The notes under the pieces are model-generated. The model made no database searches, was not told where the DNA came from, and saw nothing but the letters and a program-made list of their open reading frames with translations. The position numbers were made by a program, and so were the translations under genes. DNA of 64,000 nt from Acidobacteriota bacterium (GTDB lineage: Bacteria; Acidobacteriota; Thermoanaerobaculia; Multivoradales; Multivoraceae). The stretch covers positions 1-64,000 of the forward strand of contig QQVD01000029.1 in NCBI GenBank assembly GCA_003388555.1, given 5' to 3'. Positions 16,364 to 23,833 of this stretch are shown here, piece after piece (the first letter of the stretch is position 1; every line of letters begins with the position of its first letter).

Positions 16364-17697
16364 GACGGCGCTCCCGCCACCGCCACCGCGGCGCAGTGTC
16401 CGGCCCAGCCGACCGTCGACAGCAGCGCCGTCGCCGGCCGCGAGCGGTCGCGGGGCTCGAGAGCGCGCTCGAGCAGCCGGCCACCCGCCAGTTCCTCGAA
16501 GCCGTGCTTCGAGCGCTCGCCCGGCATCGGCGGCGCCTCGCCGCCGAGCACCGCGAGGCTGCGCAGCAGCAACTGCGCCCCGCCCCACCCGAGGCCCTCG
16601 CCGTCGTGCTCCTTGGTCGCCATCGCCGGCGGGCCGGAAGGCCCGAACAGCTCCCGATAGGCGCCCGCCTCGGCCGCGTCGGTGCGCGGCGAGCCGTTGC
16701 TGCCGGCAACGAAGAGGTCGATGCCGTCCGCGGTGAGCCCGGCACGCCGCAGCGCCCCCCCGCAGGCCCGCAAGCTCGCCTGCTGCACCGCCTGCCGTCT
16801 CTCCCTGGCGCCTCCTGCTGCTGCGCCGAGAGCGAACGACGGGTCGAAGCCGACGCCGCCGCCGAGGACCTCGCCCAGGATCGGCGCTCCCCGGCGACGA
16901 GCGCTCTCCAGCGTCTCGAGCACGACGACCGCAGCGCCTTCACTGGGCGCGAAGCCGCTGCCGTCCGCCGCCCACGGCGCCGGGCTGCCGGTCGCCTCGC
17001 CACGGTCGAGCAGGCCTCGGCGTTCGAGCCCCAGCAGCAGCTCGAAGCTGAGCTCCTCCACCCCGCCCACCAGCAGGATCTCGGCCCTGCCGTCACGGAG
17101 CGCGCGCCAGGCCAGGGCGAGGGCCTCGAGCGAGGAGGCGCTCTCACCGGCCACGGTCGAGTTCATGCCGCGCAGATCGTGCCAGATCGCCGCCTGCCCG
17201 GTCGCCGCGTTGATCACCGTGTTGGCGAAGTCGAGCGGCGAGGCGTAGCGCGGTCCGGCCGACACCGCCCGGCGGTCGAAGGCGGCGATGGTATGGACAC
17301 TGCAGAAGGTGGTGCCGAGCACCAGACCGACCTCGTGCAGCCGCCGCTGCTCGGCGTCCAGCGCGCTCTCGTCGAGCGCCTGTTGTGCGGCGTGCACCAG
17401 CATCGACGAGGAACGGTCGAGCAGCCGCACGTTGCCCTGGCCGGCGAGCATCTCGTCAGCGTCGAAGGCCGCCGCGCCGACCCAGCGCCCGGCGAGCTGC
17501 GCCGCCACCGAGCCGTTCACCGCGAAGCGGCCGGCGCCGTCTCCGGGCTCCTGCGTTCCTTCGCCGACATCGCAGCCCTGTGCGAACAGCTGCTCGGCGC
17601 GACGCAGCGCCGGGGCCGCGGCGAGAGCGGAAACGCCGACGCCACCCGGGCCGACCAGGCCACGCCCGGTCACCATCACACGTCGCTCACCGCTCAT
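16360..17697 (-). CDS. Catalytically dead ketosynthase homologue, chain-length-factor-like
   Basis: 445 residues with a thiolase-like KS fold, coupled by ATGA to the active KS upstream. All three catalytic residues are lost. The nucleophile Cys region reads STVAGESASSLEAL, with Glu185 in the Cys position. The first His motif reads AGSNGSPRTD (Asn instead of His). The second reads KEHDGEGLGWGG, without the KxxxGH His. Chain-length factors of type II PKS replace Cys with Gln, and aryl-polyene clusters also pair a KS with an inactive KS. By analogy this protein should form a heterodimer with the neighbouring KS and shape the product. The Glu replacement is unusual. Confidence 0.85.
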   Translation of the reverse strand: MSGERRVMVTGRGLVGPGGVGVSALAAAPALRRAEQLFAQGCDVGEGTQEPGDGAGRFAVNGSVAAQLAGRWVGAAAFDADEMLAGQGNVRLLDRSSSMLVHAAQQALDESALDAEQRRLHEVGLVLGTTFCSVHTIAAFDRRAVSAGPRYASPLDFANTVINAATGQAAIWHDLRGMNSTVAGESASSLEALALAWRALRDGRAEILLVGGVEELSFELLLGLERRGLLDRGEATGSPAPWAADGSGFAPSEGAAVVVLETLESARRRGAPILGEVLGGGVGFDPSFALGAAAGGARERRQAVQQASLRACGGALRRAGLTADGIDLFVAGSNGSPRTDAAEAGAYRELFGPSGPPAMATKEHDGEGLGWGGAQLLLRSLAVLGGEAPPMPGERSKHGFEELAGGRLLERALEPRDRSRPATALLSTVGWAGHCAAVAVAGAPS

Positions 17698-18956
17698 GCC
17701 GAGGCCTCCACCGGCCCGGGAACCCGGCGGAAGATCACCGAGGCGTTGTTGCCGCCGAAGGCGTAGGCGTTGCTCATCGCGACACGCACCGGCATGCGCC
17801 GCGGGCCCTCGGGCACACAGTCGAGATCGCACTGCGGGTCCGGCTCGCGGTAGTTGAGCGTCGGCGGCACCGTCTGGTGGTGGATCGCCAGCGCACAGAC
17901 CACCGCCTCGATCGCCGACGCGGCGCCCATGGTGTGGCCGAGGTTGCCCTTGATCGACGAAATCGGCACCCCGTCGGCGGCGTCACCGAACACTCGACGC
18001 ACCGCGGCGGTTTCCAGCCGGTCGTTGGTCGGCGTGCCGGTGCCGTGGGCGCTGATCCAGGAGACCTCCTCGCGGCCGATCCCCGAGGTCTCGAGGGCCA
18101 CCTCCATGGCGCGGGCCGCTCCCGCCCCCTCGGGGTGCGCCGCGGTCATGTGGTGGGCGTCGCAGGACAGGCCGTAGCCGGCGACCTCGGCCCAGATGCG
18201 CGCTCCGCGAGCGCGCGCCGAGCTGGCTCGCTCGAGCACCAGCATCGCCGCGCCCTCGCCCGGGATCATCCCCTTGCGACCCTTGTCGAACGGCTGAACG
18301 ACCTCGGGAGCGATCGCCCGCAGGCGGGCGAAGCCGGTGTAGGTGATGCGCGAGAAGGCGTCGCTGCCGCCGGCCAGCATCAGGTCGACCTCTCCGTCGC
18401 GAAGCTGGTCGAGGGCGTGCGCCAGGGCGTAGTTGCCCGCCGCGCAGGCCGCGGGCAGCAGCGTGTTGGGACCCTGCAGACCTAGCTCCACGGCGACGAA
18501 GGCCGGGATCAGGTGACTCGGATAGCGACCGATGAACTCGTCGCCGAGCGCCTCGAGACGGCCGTCGAGATACAGGTCGTTGAGCTGTTCGACCTCCCGC
18601 GGCTCGCCGCTGGTGGTCCCCATCGCGACACCGACCCGCGTCGCGTCGAGCGCGGCGAGATCGAGGGCGGCGTCGGCGACCGCCATCCTCGCCGCAGCGA
18701 TGGCGAGCTGGGTGGCTCGGCCGACGCCTTGCGGCCCGAGGCTCTGCAGCCAGCGCTCGGGCTCGAAGTCGTGCACCTCGGCGCCGACGTGCACCGGGTA
18801 CGCCGAGGTGTCGAAGGAGCGCACCGGGCCGAAGCCGTGGCGTCCCTCGAGCAGCCCCTGCCAGAGCGCGTCGACACCGGCCCCGATCGGAGTCACCGCA
18901 CCGAGCCCGGTGATCACGATCGGATCGCTCAGCAGACGATCGCGGGCAGATTCCAC
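17694..18956 (-). CDS. Beta-ketoacyl-ACP synthase (FabF/KS-alpha-like)
   Basis: 420 residues. I prefer GTG at 18956, with GGAGG 5 nt upstream, over GTG at 18962, which overlaps the ribosome site. The catalytic triad is complete: Cys171 in LPAACAAGN, His304 in ISAHGTGTPTND and His341 in KGNLGHTMGA. The C-terminal AFGGNNASVIF has the double Asn seen in KSs of aryl-polyene-type pathways, where housekeeping FabF has GGTN. It condenses malonyl units onto the partner ACP. It is separate from the housekeeping fabF at 29667-30923 and sits between a dedicated ACP and the dead KS homologue, so it belongs to a secondary pathway. Confidence 0.9.
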   Translation of the reverse strand: MESARDRLLSDPIVITGLGAVTPIGAGVDALWQGLLEGRHGFGPVRSFDTSAYPVHVGAEVHDFEPERWLQSLGPQGVGRATQLAIAAARMAVADAALDLAALDATRVGVAMGTTSGEPREVEQLNDLYLDGRLEALGDEFIGRYPSHLIPAFVAVELGLQGPNTLLPAACAAGNYALAHALDQLRDGEVDLMLAGGSDAFSRITYTGFARLRAIAPEVVQPFDKGRKGMIPGEGAAMLVLERASSARARGARIWAEVAGYGLSCDAHHMTAAHPEGAGAARAMEVALETSGIGREEVSWISAHGTGTPTNDRLETAAVRRVFGDAADGVPISSIKGNLGHTMGAASAIEAVVCALAIHHQTVPPTLNYREPDPQCDLDCVPEGPRRMPVRVAMSNAYAFGGNNASVIFRRVPGPVEASA

Positions 18957-18972
18957 CGTCACCTCCGACGCG

Positions 18973-19236
18973 TCAGGAGGCCTGGGCGCAGGCGGTCATC
19001 TTGGTGAGCACCAGGTCGACGGCGTCCTGCACGGTCGCCAGCTGCTCGAGCTCTTCGTCGGGCACGTCGAGCTTGTACTCGTAGTCGATCGCCACCCCGA
19101 CCTCGAGCAGCGCCAGCGAATCGAGACCGAGGTCCTCGATGAAGCTGGACTGGTCGCCGATCTTCTCCATCGGCAGGCTCGAGACCTGCACGATCAGCTG
19201 CTTGACCTTGGTGCGGACTTCCTGCTCGTTCAACAT
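18973..19236 (-). CDS. Acyl carrier protein of the secondary pathway
   Basis: 87 residues from ATG at 19236, preceded by GGAGGAG about 7 nt upstream. The phosphopantetheine site is Ser40 in DLGLDSLALLEV. The acidic helices and length fit a discrete type II carrier protein. The gene stop lies 16 nt before the KS start. The sequence is clearly different from the housekeeping AcpP (30973-31209, site [12 protein letters not shown]), so two separate carrier systems exist in this window. Confidence 0.92.
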   Translation of the reverse strand: MLNEQEVRTKVKQLIVQVSSLPMEKIGDQSSFIEDLGLDSLALLEVGVAIDYEYKLDVPDEELEQLATVQDAVDLVLTKMTACAQAS

Positions 19237-19362
19237 CTTCCATCTCCTCCAGAAGTGCATCTCATCGGTTGGTGTCGTCATCGTCTCGAAGCAGATCGGG
19301 CCTGGGCTCGGTGTCGGAGTCGGGTCGGTGGAGGCCCGAGCTCCTCCGGGACCCACCTGCCT

Positions 19363-20988
19363 TCACGCACTCGCGGCGCCGGATCGGTCACCCGGGCGCG
19401 GCTCGTAGAGCGCATGGAAGCGCGGCGGCACCGAGGGCAGCGCCAGGCGCGCCAACGGCCCGTGCTCCAAGGCCATGGCGTCGTGGACCCACAGCTGGGT
19501 GTCCGGCTGCGCGGGTCTCGGATCGGGGCCCGTCGGGGAATCCTCGCCGTCCGTGCCGGCGAGCGCCGCCAGCTCCGGCTCGCGATGCACCACCGCGAGC
19601 ACCCAGGGCCCCTGCGGCCCCTCGACCACGGCGGGCTCGCCGGCGAACAGGTAGCCGGATTGCGGTCGGTACTCGGAGGTCTCGCCGGCGTCCCAGTCGA
19701 CCCGCACCAGTCGGTCGAAGAAGCTGGTGCCGCCGGTGCGCGGCTGATCGACCATCCAGGCCGGGCTGCCCGAGCGCGTCTCGCGGCTGGCCAGGACGCT
19801 CGGGAAGTCGGGCGCCCAGCCGCTGGTCGGCAGCTCGCTGCGCTCGAGGCCCGCGGTCGGGCTGCGCTCGAGATCGAGCACGTAGCGCACCGGCACCCCA
19901 CGCGGCACGCCGTCGTAGAGCCTCGGCAGGCGGTAGGCGGGATAGAGCGGCGCCTCGTACTCGACCAGGTCGACGACGAGTCGCCCCGGCTCGGGCTCGA
20001 AGGCGTTCGCCAGGTGCAGGCAGTAGCCCGAGCCGCACGGGGCCTGCGCCACCACCGCCGCGTCGTCGCGCCGCGCCACCAGCAGGCGACTGCCGAGCTC
20101 GGGCCGCCAGTCGAGCGACGCCTCGATCGATGCCCCGGCACGCAGTCGCTGCATGTCGAGGCAGTAGGGCGAGACGTGGAAGACCACGAAGTCGTGGCTG
20201 AGGGCGAAGTCGTGGATGGAGGCCGGATACGGCAGCTCGATCCGATGGCGCGACGCCAGCTCGCCGCCGGCGTCGAAGCGGTAGAGGTTGAGCAACGGCT
20301 GGCGCGGCGAGAAGGAGACGCCGAAGGCGAAGCTCTCGCCGCTCTCCGGATCGCGGCACAGGTGGGCGGCAAAAGGGGTCACCGGCGTCAGAGCGCCGCC
20401 TGCATCGAATGGCCCGACAGTGCGCAACGTCTGGCCGTCGACCTCCCAAGGCAGCCCCTGCTCGCCGCACGCCACCAGCCGCGCGCCGAGCCGCGCCACG
20501 CTGACGTTCGCCGGCGAGACGATGCCGACGCCGCGCAGCAGCCGGTCGCCCGGCCAGGAGGTGCCGAAACGACGGAAGAGAGGCTCGCCGGCCTCGAGCT
20601 CCTCTTCCAACCTGCGGGTGCGCACCAGGCGCTGGGTCAGCGTCACCGGGCGTCGACCGGACGCTTCGGCCCCCGCGTTGTCGTCGGTCTCCTGCGCGTC
20701 GCCGAAGCGGATGGCGGTGAGCAGCCCGTCACCGTCGAGCCAGTGCTCGTCGCGCCAGGCCGAGCGCTCCCCGGCTCCGCCGAGCCGGCCCGGACCGTTC
20801 ATCAACAACCGACCGCGCAGACCCACGGGCAGCTCACCGTCGATCATCTCGAGCGAGAACTCGCCCTCCTCGAGCGGTCCCCACAGCCGGCGCTCGAGTA
20901 CCCGCTGCAGAGCCGCGGCGCGCCGAGGGTCGGCGGCGGGGGCGCGTACGTCGTCGCCCTGCCGTCGTCTGGCGAGCGCCTCAGGCAC
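19363..20988 (-). CDS. Carotenoid cleavage oxygenase (RPE65-family) homologue
   Basis: 541 residues. The GTG start at 20988 overlaps the upstream halogenase-like gene by 8 nt. The seven-bladed propeller family is recognised from EHWLDGDGLLTAIRF near the N-terminus and four histidine motifs that would hold the ferrous iron: PFAAHLCRDPESG, SIHDFALSHDFVVFH, CLHLANAFE and the C-terminal PPRFHALY. Family members split or isomerise double bonds of carotenoids, stilbenes and lignin-type compounds. The neighbours (KS pair, ACP, HMG-CoA reductase, CrtI-like) suggest a polyene substrate made by the same cluster. Cytoplasmic; no signal peptide. Confidence 0.88.
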   Translation of the reverse strand: MPEALARRRQGDDVRAPAADPRRAAALQRVLERRLWGPLEEGEFSLEMIDGELPVGLRGRLLMNGPGRLGGAGERSAWRDEHWLDGDGLLTAIRFGDAQETDDNAGAEASGRRPVTLTQRLVRTRRLEEELEAGEPLFRRFGTSWPGDRLLRGVGIVSPANVSVARLGARLVACGEQGLPWEVDGQTLRTVGPFDAGGALTPVTPFAAHLCRDPESGESFAFGVSFSPRQPLLNLYRFDAGGELASRHRIELPYPASIHDFALSHDFVVFHVSPYCLDMQRLRAGASIEASLDWRPELGSRLLVARRDDAAVVAQAPCGSGYCLHLANAFEPEPGRLVVDLVEYEAPLYPAYRLPRLYDGVPRGVPVRYVLDLERSPTAGLERSELPTSGWAPDFPSVLASRETRSGSPAWMVDQPRTGGTSFFDRLVRVDWDAGETSEYRPQSGYLFAGEPAVVEGPQGPWVLAVVHREPELAALAGTDGEDSPTGPDPRPAQPDTQLWVHDAMALEHGPLARLALPSVPPRFHALYEPRPGDRSGAASA

Positions 20989-22930
20989 GCGTGGCTCCGA
21001 CGACGGCTCGGGCAGGGGACGGCTCTGGCGCTGCGTCGGTGCTCGACGCCGGCTCGCCCTGATCGCCTGTCGCCTCCCGCGCCGGAACGGCGAATCGACT
21101 CAGGAACGAGAGCGCATCGCTGAGCGGCGGATCGTCGGGAGCCCCCACACCGGGCACCAGCCTCGCGGCGAACGCCTGCTCGTCGAAGACCAGCTGCGCG
21201 GCCAGGTCGGCGCCGTCGCCCTCGATCGCGTAGCGGCTGGACAGTGCGATCTCCGGCCGGCCGAGCACCCGCGACGCGACCCAGGCGTGCACCGCCCGCG
21301 CCATCGCCTGGAGATTGTCGACCTGGTCGCCGAGGATGCGCCGCGCGGCGCCGGCGTCCGCCTCGACCTCGTAGAAGGTGCGTTCGGCGCGCGACAGCGC
21401 CGGGAACTCCATCAGCTCCTGGAAGAGCGGCCGGCCGGCGTGAGCGGCGCCGTCGCAGAGCATTCCCCGAGCCTTCTTCCACTGCAGGTAGTCGCTGAGG
21501 AAACGCTGCATGCTGGCGTTCAGCGCACCGAGCTCGGCGAAGCGGCGCATCACCACCAGCGCCCCCAGGCGGTCGGTGAGCAGTCCGTTGATGAACGGGA
21601 AGACGTAGAACGCGAAGTAGATCGAGAGCTCCCAGGCGTACTTGAGAGTGAACGCCTCCTGATCGCCGAGCGCGTCGTAGCTGATCCCGTAGCTGGGGAT
21701 GTAGGCCTCGTAGAGGGCGCGCATCAGCGCCTCGCCCTGCTGACAGCGCAGCCGCAGCTCGCGTTCGCTCGGCGCCTGGATGGCGTCGACGAGGAGCGTG
21801 TTGTACGTCGAGATCAGATCGCTGCCCGGGCTGTAGAGCGGATCGGAGAAGCGGCCGGCCTCGCCGACCAGTCCCCAGCGATCGGGGTGGATGGTGCGGG
21901 CGCAGCCGTGCGAGTAGTCGCGCAGGCGACCGTGATCGACGACGCGGCGCTGCTTCAGGTCCTCGGCGAAGAGGGGGAACTCGCGGCTGACCCACTCGAG
22001 CAGCTTCTCGGGCGAATCGACCGCGGCAGCGTCGACCGCGCCGTGCTCGTAGACGAGACCGAGGCTGGTCTTGTGGCGCAGCGGGATCACCCAGAACCAG
22101 AAGCCGGGACCCATGAAGTGGTTGGTCGCCAGCCAGTGCGGCAGATGACCGGTGATCCGCCGGTGCGGATGGCGCCGGCGCTCGGTGCGATCGAGGCGGG
22201 TCAGCCGCTCGATGTCGAGCAGACCGTCGACCCAGAGGAACGACGCGCCGTGGCGCACGCCGTTGTCCTGGCGCAACCCGTCGCGGCGCGCCAGCCACTG
22301 GCCGCGGCCGGTGGCGTCGATGAACCAGTCGCACTCCTCCTCGTGCACCTCGCCGCCGGCGCGGTAGCTCACGCGGTGCACGGCGCCACCGCTGCCGAGC
22401 TGCACGTCGAGCTCGGAGATCCCGGTGACGACGGAGAACCGGGGGTCCTTCGCGTTCATCGCCAGCACCGAGGCCTCGAAGGCGTTGCGGTCGAGCTGGT
22501 AGCTGGGGACGTTCGAGTAGTTGCGGATGTAGGTCTGTCCGTAGTGCTCGAAGACGTCACCCGCCAGCCCCGGCGTCTTCCAGTAGAAGCGCAGGTTGTA
22601 CTTCATGAAGTGCTCGTGGAAGAGCATCTCCTCGAGATCGAGGACCTTGCCGTAGTAGTGCCCGGCGAGCTGCACGCTCGACTCGCCGTACTTCTGGCGC
22701 GGCGTCGGCAGGCGGCGCGCACGATCGAGGATGCGCACCTCGACGTCGGTCTCGAGCAGCAGGTGGCGGGCCAGCGTCGAGCCGGCGAGGCCTCCGCCGA
22801 GGATCACCACCCGCCGCGCCGGCCGGAACCCGGATCCGGGCGCGGCTCCCGGATCCGCGACCTGCTCGCCCGCAGCGGACGAGCTCGCGCCGCGCGCCTT
22901 GCGACCCGAGGGATTCGTGCGACCCGACAT
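20981..22930 (-). CDS. Flavin-dependent halogenase-like oxidoreductase
   Basis: 649 residues. The FAD-binding VVILGGGLAGST is at residues 41-52. The loop KYGESSVQLAG and Lys110 in FMKYNLRFYW align with the GES loop and the catalytic Lys region of flavin halogenases. W278-F-W280-V-I-P matches the halogenase signature WxWxIP. A C-terminal helical extension of about 250 residues follows. Known members chlorinate or brominate phenols, pyrroles or tryptophan using FADH2 from a separate reductase, which I do not see here. A non-halogenating monooxygenase or reductase of the same fold is the alternative. The start codon follows the stop of the TlpA gene directly (TAGATG), so the two are coupled. Confidence 0.82.
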   Translation of the reverse strand: MSGRTNPSGRKARGASSSAAGEQVADPGAAPGSGFRPARRVVILGGGLAGSTLARHLLLETDVEVRILDRARRLPTPRQKYGESSVQLAGHYYGKVLDLEEMLFHEHFMKYNLRFYWKTPGLAGDVFEHYGQTYIRNYSNVPSYQLDRNAFEASVLAMNAKDPRFSVVTGISELDVQLGSGGAVHRVSYRAGGEVHEEECDWFIDATGRGQWLARRDGLRQDNGVRHGASFLWVDGLLDIERLTRLDRTERRRHPHRRITGHLPHWLATNHFMGPGFWFWVIPLRHKTSLGLVYEHGAVDAAAVDSPEKLLEWVSREFPLFAEDLKQRRVVDHGRLRDYSHGCARTIHPDRWGLVGEAGRFSDPLYSPGSDLISTYNTLLVDAIQAPSERELRLRCQQGEALMRALYEAYIPSYGISYDALGDQEAFTLKYAWELSIYFAFYVFPFINGLLTDRLGALVVMRRFAELGALNASMQRFLSDYLQWKKARGMLCDGAAHAGRPLFQELMEFPALSRAERTFYEVEADAGAARRILGDQVDNLQAMARAVHAWVASRVLGRPEIALSSRYAIEGDGADLAAQLVFDEQAFAARLVPGVGAPDDPPLSDALSFLSRFAVPAREATGDQGEPASSTDAAPEPSPARAVVGATRA

Positions 22931-23602
22931 CTACGCAGCCTCCTCGACGCCCTCGGCGTCGTCTTGTTGACCCGCAGCGCCTCCGGTGGCTGCCGGGACA
23001 CCCAGCTCGGCGAGCACGTCGGCGAGCGCCTCCTCGCTCACCGGGCCGCGGAACACCCGGCGCAGCACCCCGCGTTCGTCGAGCAGCAGGGTGTAGGGAA
23101 CGCCGAGCCCGTCGACCCGTTCGAAGGCCGCCTGGTCCGCCACCAGCAGCTCGTAGGTCATGCCGTGGCGCTGGGCGAACGGCCGCACCGCCGCGGCACC
23201 GTCCTCGTCGAGAGAAGCGCCGACGACGCGCAGCCCGCCTCGACGCGAAAGCCGCTCCAGGACCGGGATCTCGCTCCGACACGGGGCGCACCAGGTGGCC
23301 CAGAAGTTCACCAGCGTCACCGACCCGATCCACTGCGCGGAGTCGACGGGGTCACCACCGAGAGTCGTCAGCGTGATCGCCGGCAGCGGCGAGCCGATGC
23401 GTACCGGCTCCAGCGGGGGCCGGCTGCAGCCCAACGTCGCGAGGAGCGTCACCAGGGCCAGCACGGCGGCGGCCAGCCGCCGATCGGGCGAGCTGCCGGC
23501 ACGGCGAGGGACCGATGTCGCGGGCGGCCGGCGGCGTCCCCCGACTGCCGCCGACCGCCCAGCGCGCCCTCGGCGCCCTGCCTCCTCTACCCGCTCCTCC
23601 AT
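22931..23602 (-). CDS. TlpA/ResA-like thioredoxin lipoprotein
   Basis: 223 residues from ATG at 23602, which has GGGAGG 8 nt upstream and is favoured over the GTG at 23638. A hydrophobic segment ends in the lipobox-like LLATLGC. The redoxin domain has the active-site WCAPC in VTLVNFWATWCAPCRSEIP and the cis-Pro loop LGVPYTLLLDERG. The protein should act on disulfides outside the cytoplasmic membrane. It is the first gene of the halogenase/oxygenase/KS series. A thiol-redox lipoprotein heading a biosynthetic operon is unexpected and may serve maturation of an exported enzyme or simply be co-transcribed. Confidence 0.88.
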   Translation of the reverse strand: MEERVEEAGRRGRAGRSAAVGGRRRPPATSVPRRAGSSPDRRLAAAVLALVTLLATLGCSRPPLEPVRIGSPLPAITLTTLGGDPVDSAQWIGSVTLVNFWATWCAPCRSEIPVLERLSRRGGLRVVGASLDEDGAAAVRPFAQRHGMTYELLVADQAAFERVDGLGVPYTLLLDERGVLRRVFRGPVSEEALADVLAELGVPAATGGAAGQQDDAEGVEEAA

Positions 23603-23663
23603 CTCCCGGACCTCCCGAACCCTCGTCGAAACCGTCACCGCTCAGCCGTCACCCTCTATGTCC

Positions 23664-23695
23664 TCTATACGCAAAGCGTGCTGACCGCCGGTCAG
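23664..23695 (-). promoter_or_regulatory. Candidate promoter with 15-bp perfect dyad upstream of the biosynthetic series
   Basis: CTGACCG-C-CGGTCAG at 23681-23695 is a perfect 7+1+7 palindrome. On the minus strand it is followed by TATAGA (23664-23669), a good -10, about 60 nt before the ATG at 23602. The outer half of the dyad supplies a weak -35 (CTGACC) at a long spacing of 20 nt. A dyad between over-spaced boxes is typical of MerR-type or activator control, but no regulator gene lies next to it. Confidence 0.4.
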
Positions 23696-23833
23696 GGGAC
23701 ACCGGGCTTCGACGGAGAATCCACCCGGTCCACTGCGTGTCCAGGGCGTCGTCCACCGGTGGGTCTCTCCACCGGGACGGGAGCGACGCCCAGCGGTTGC
23801 CGACGCGTCCCCGTGGCACCCGAAACGAGGCCC

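Noticed and set aside
14904-17147. 747-codon minus-strand frame across HMG-CoA reductase and the KS-like gene
   Set aside because: Arg/Ala-rich frame-shifted shadow. The real genes in other frames have clear family motifs and coupled starts.
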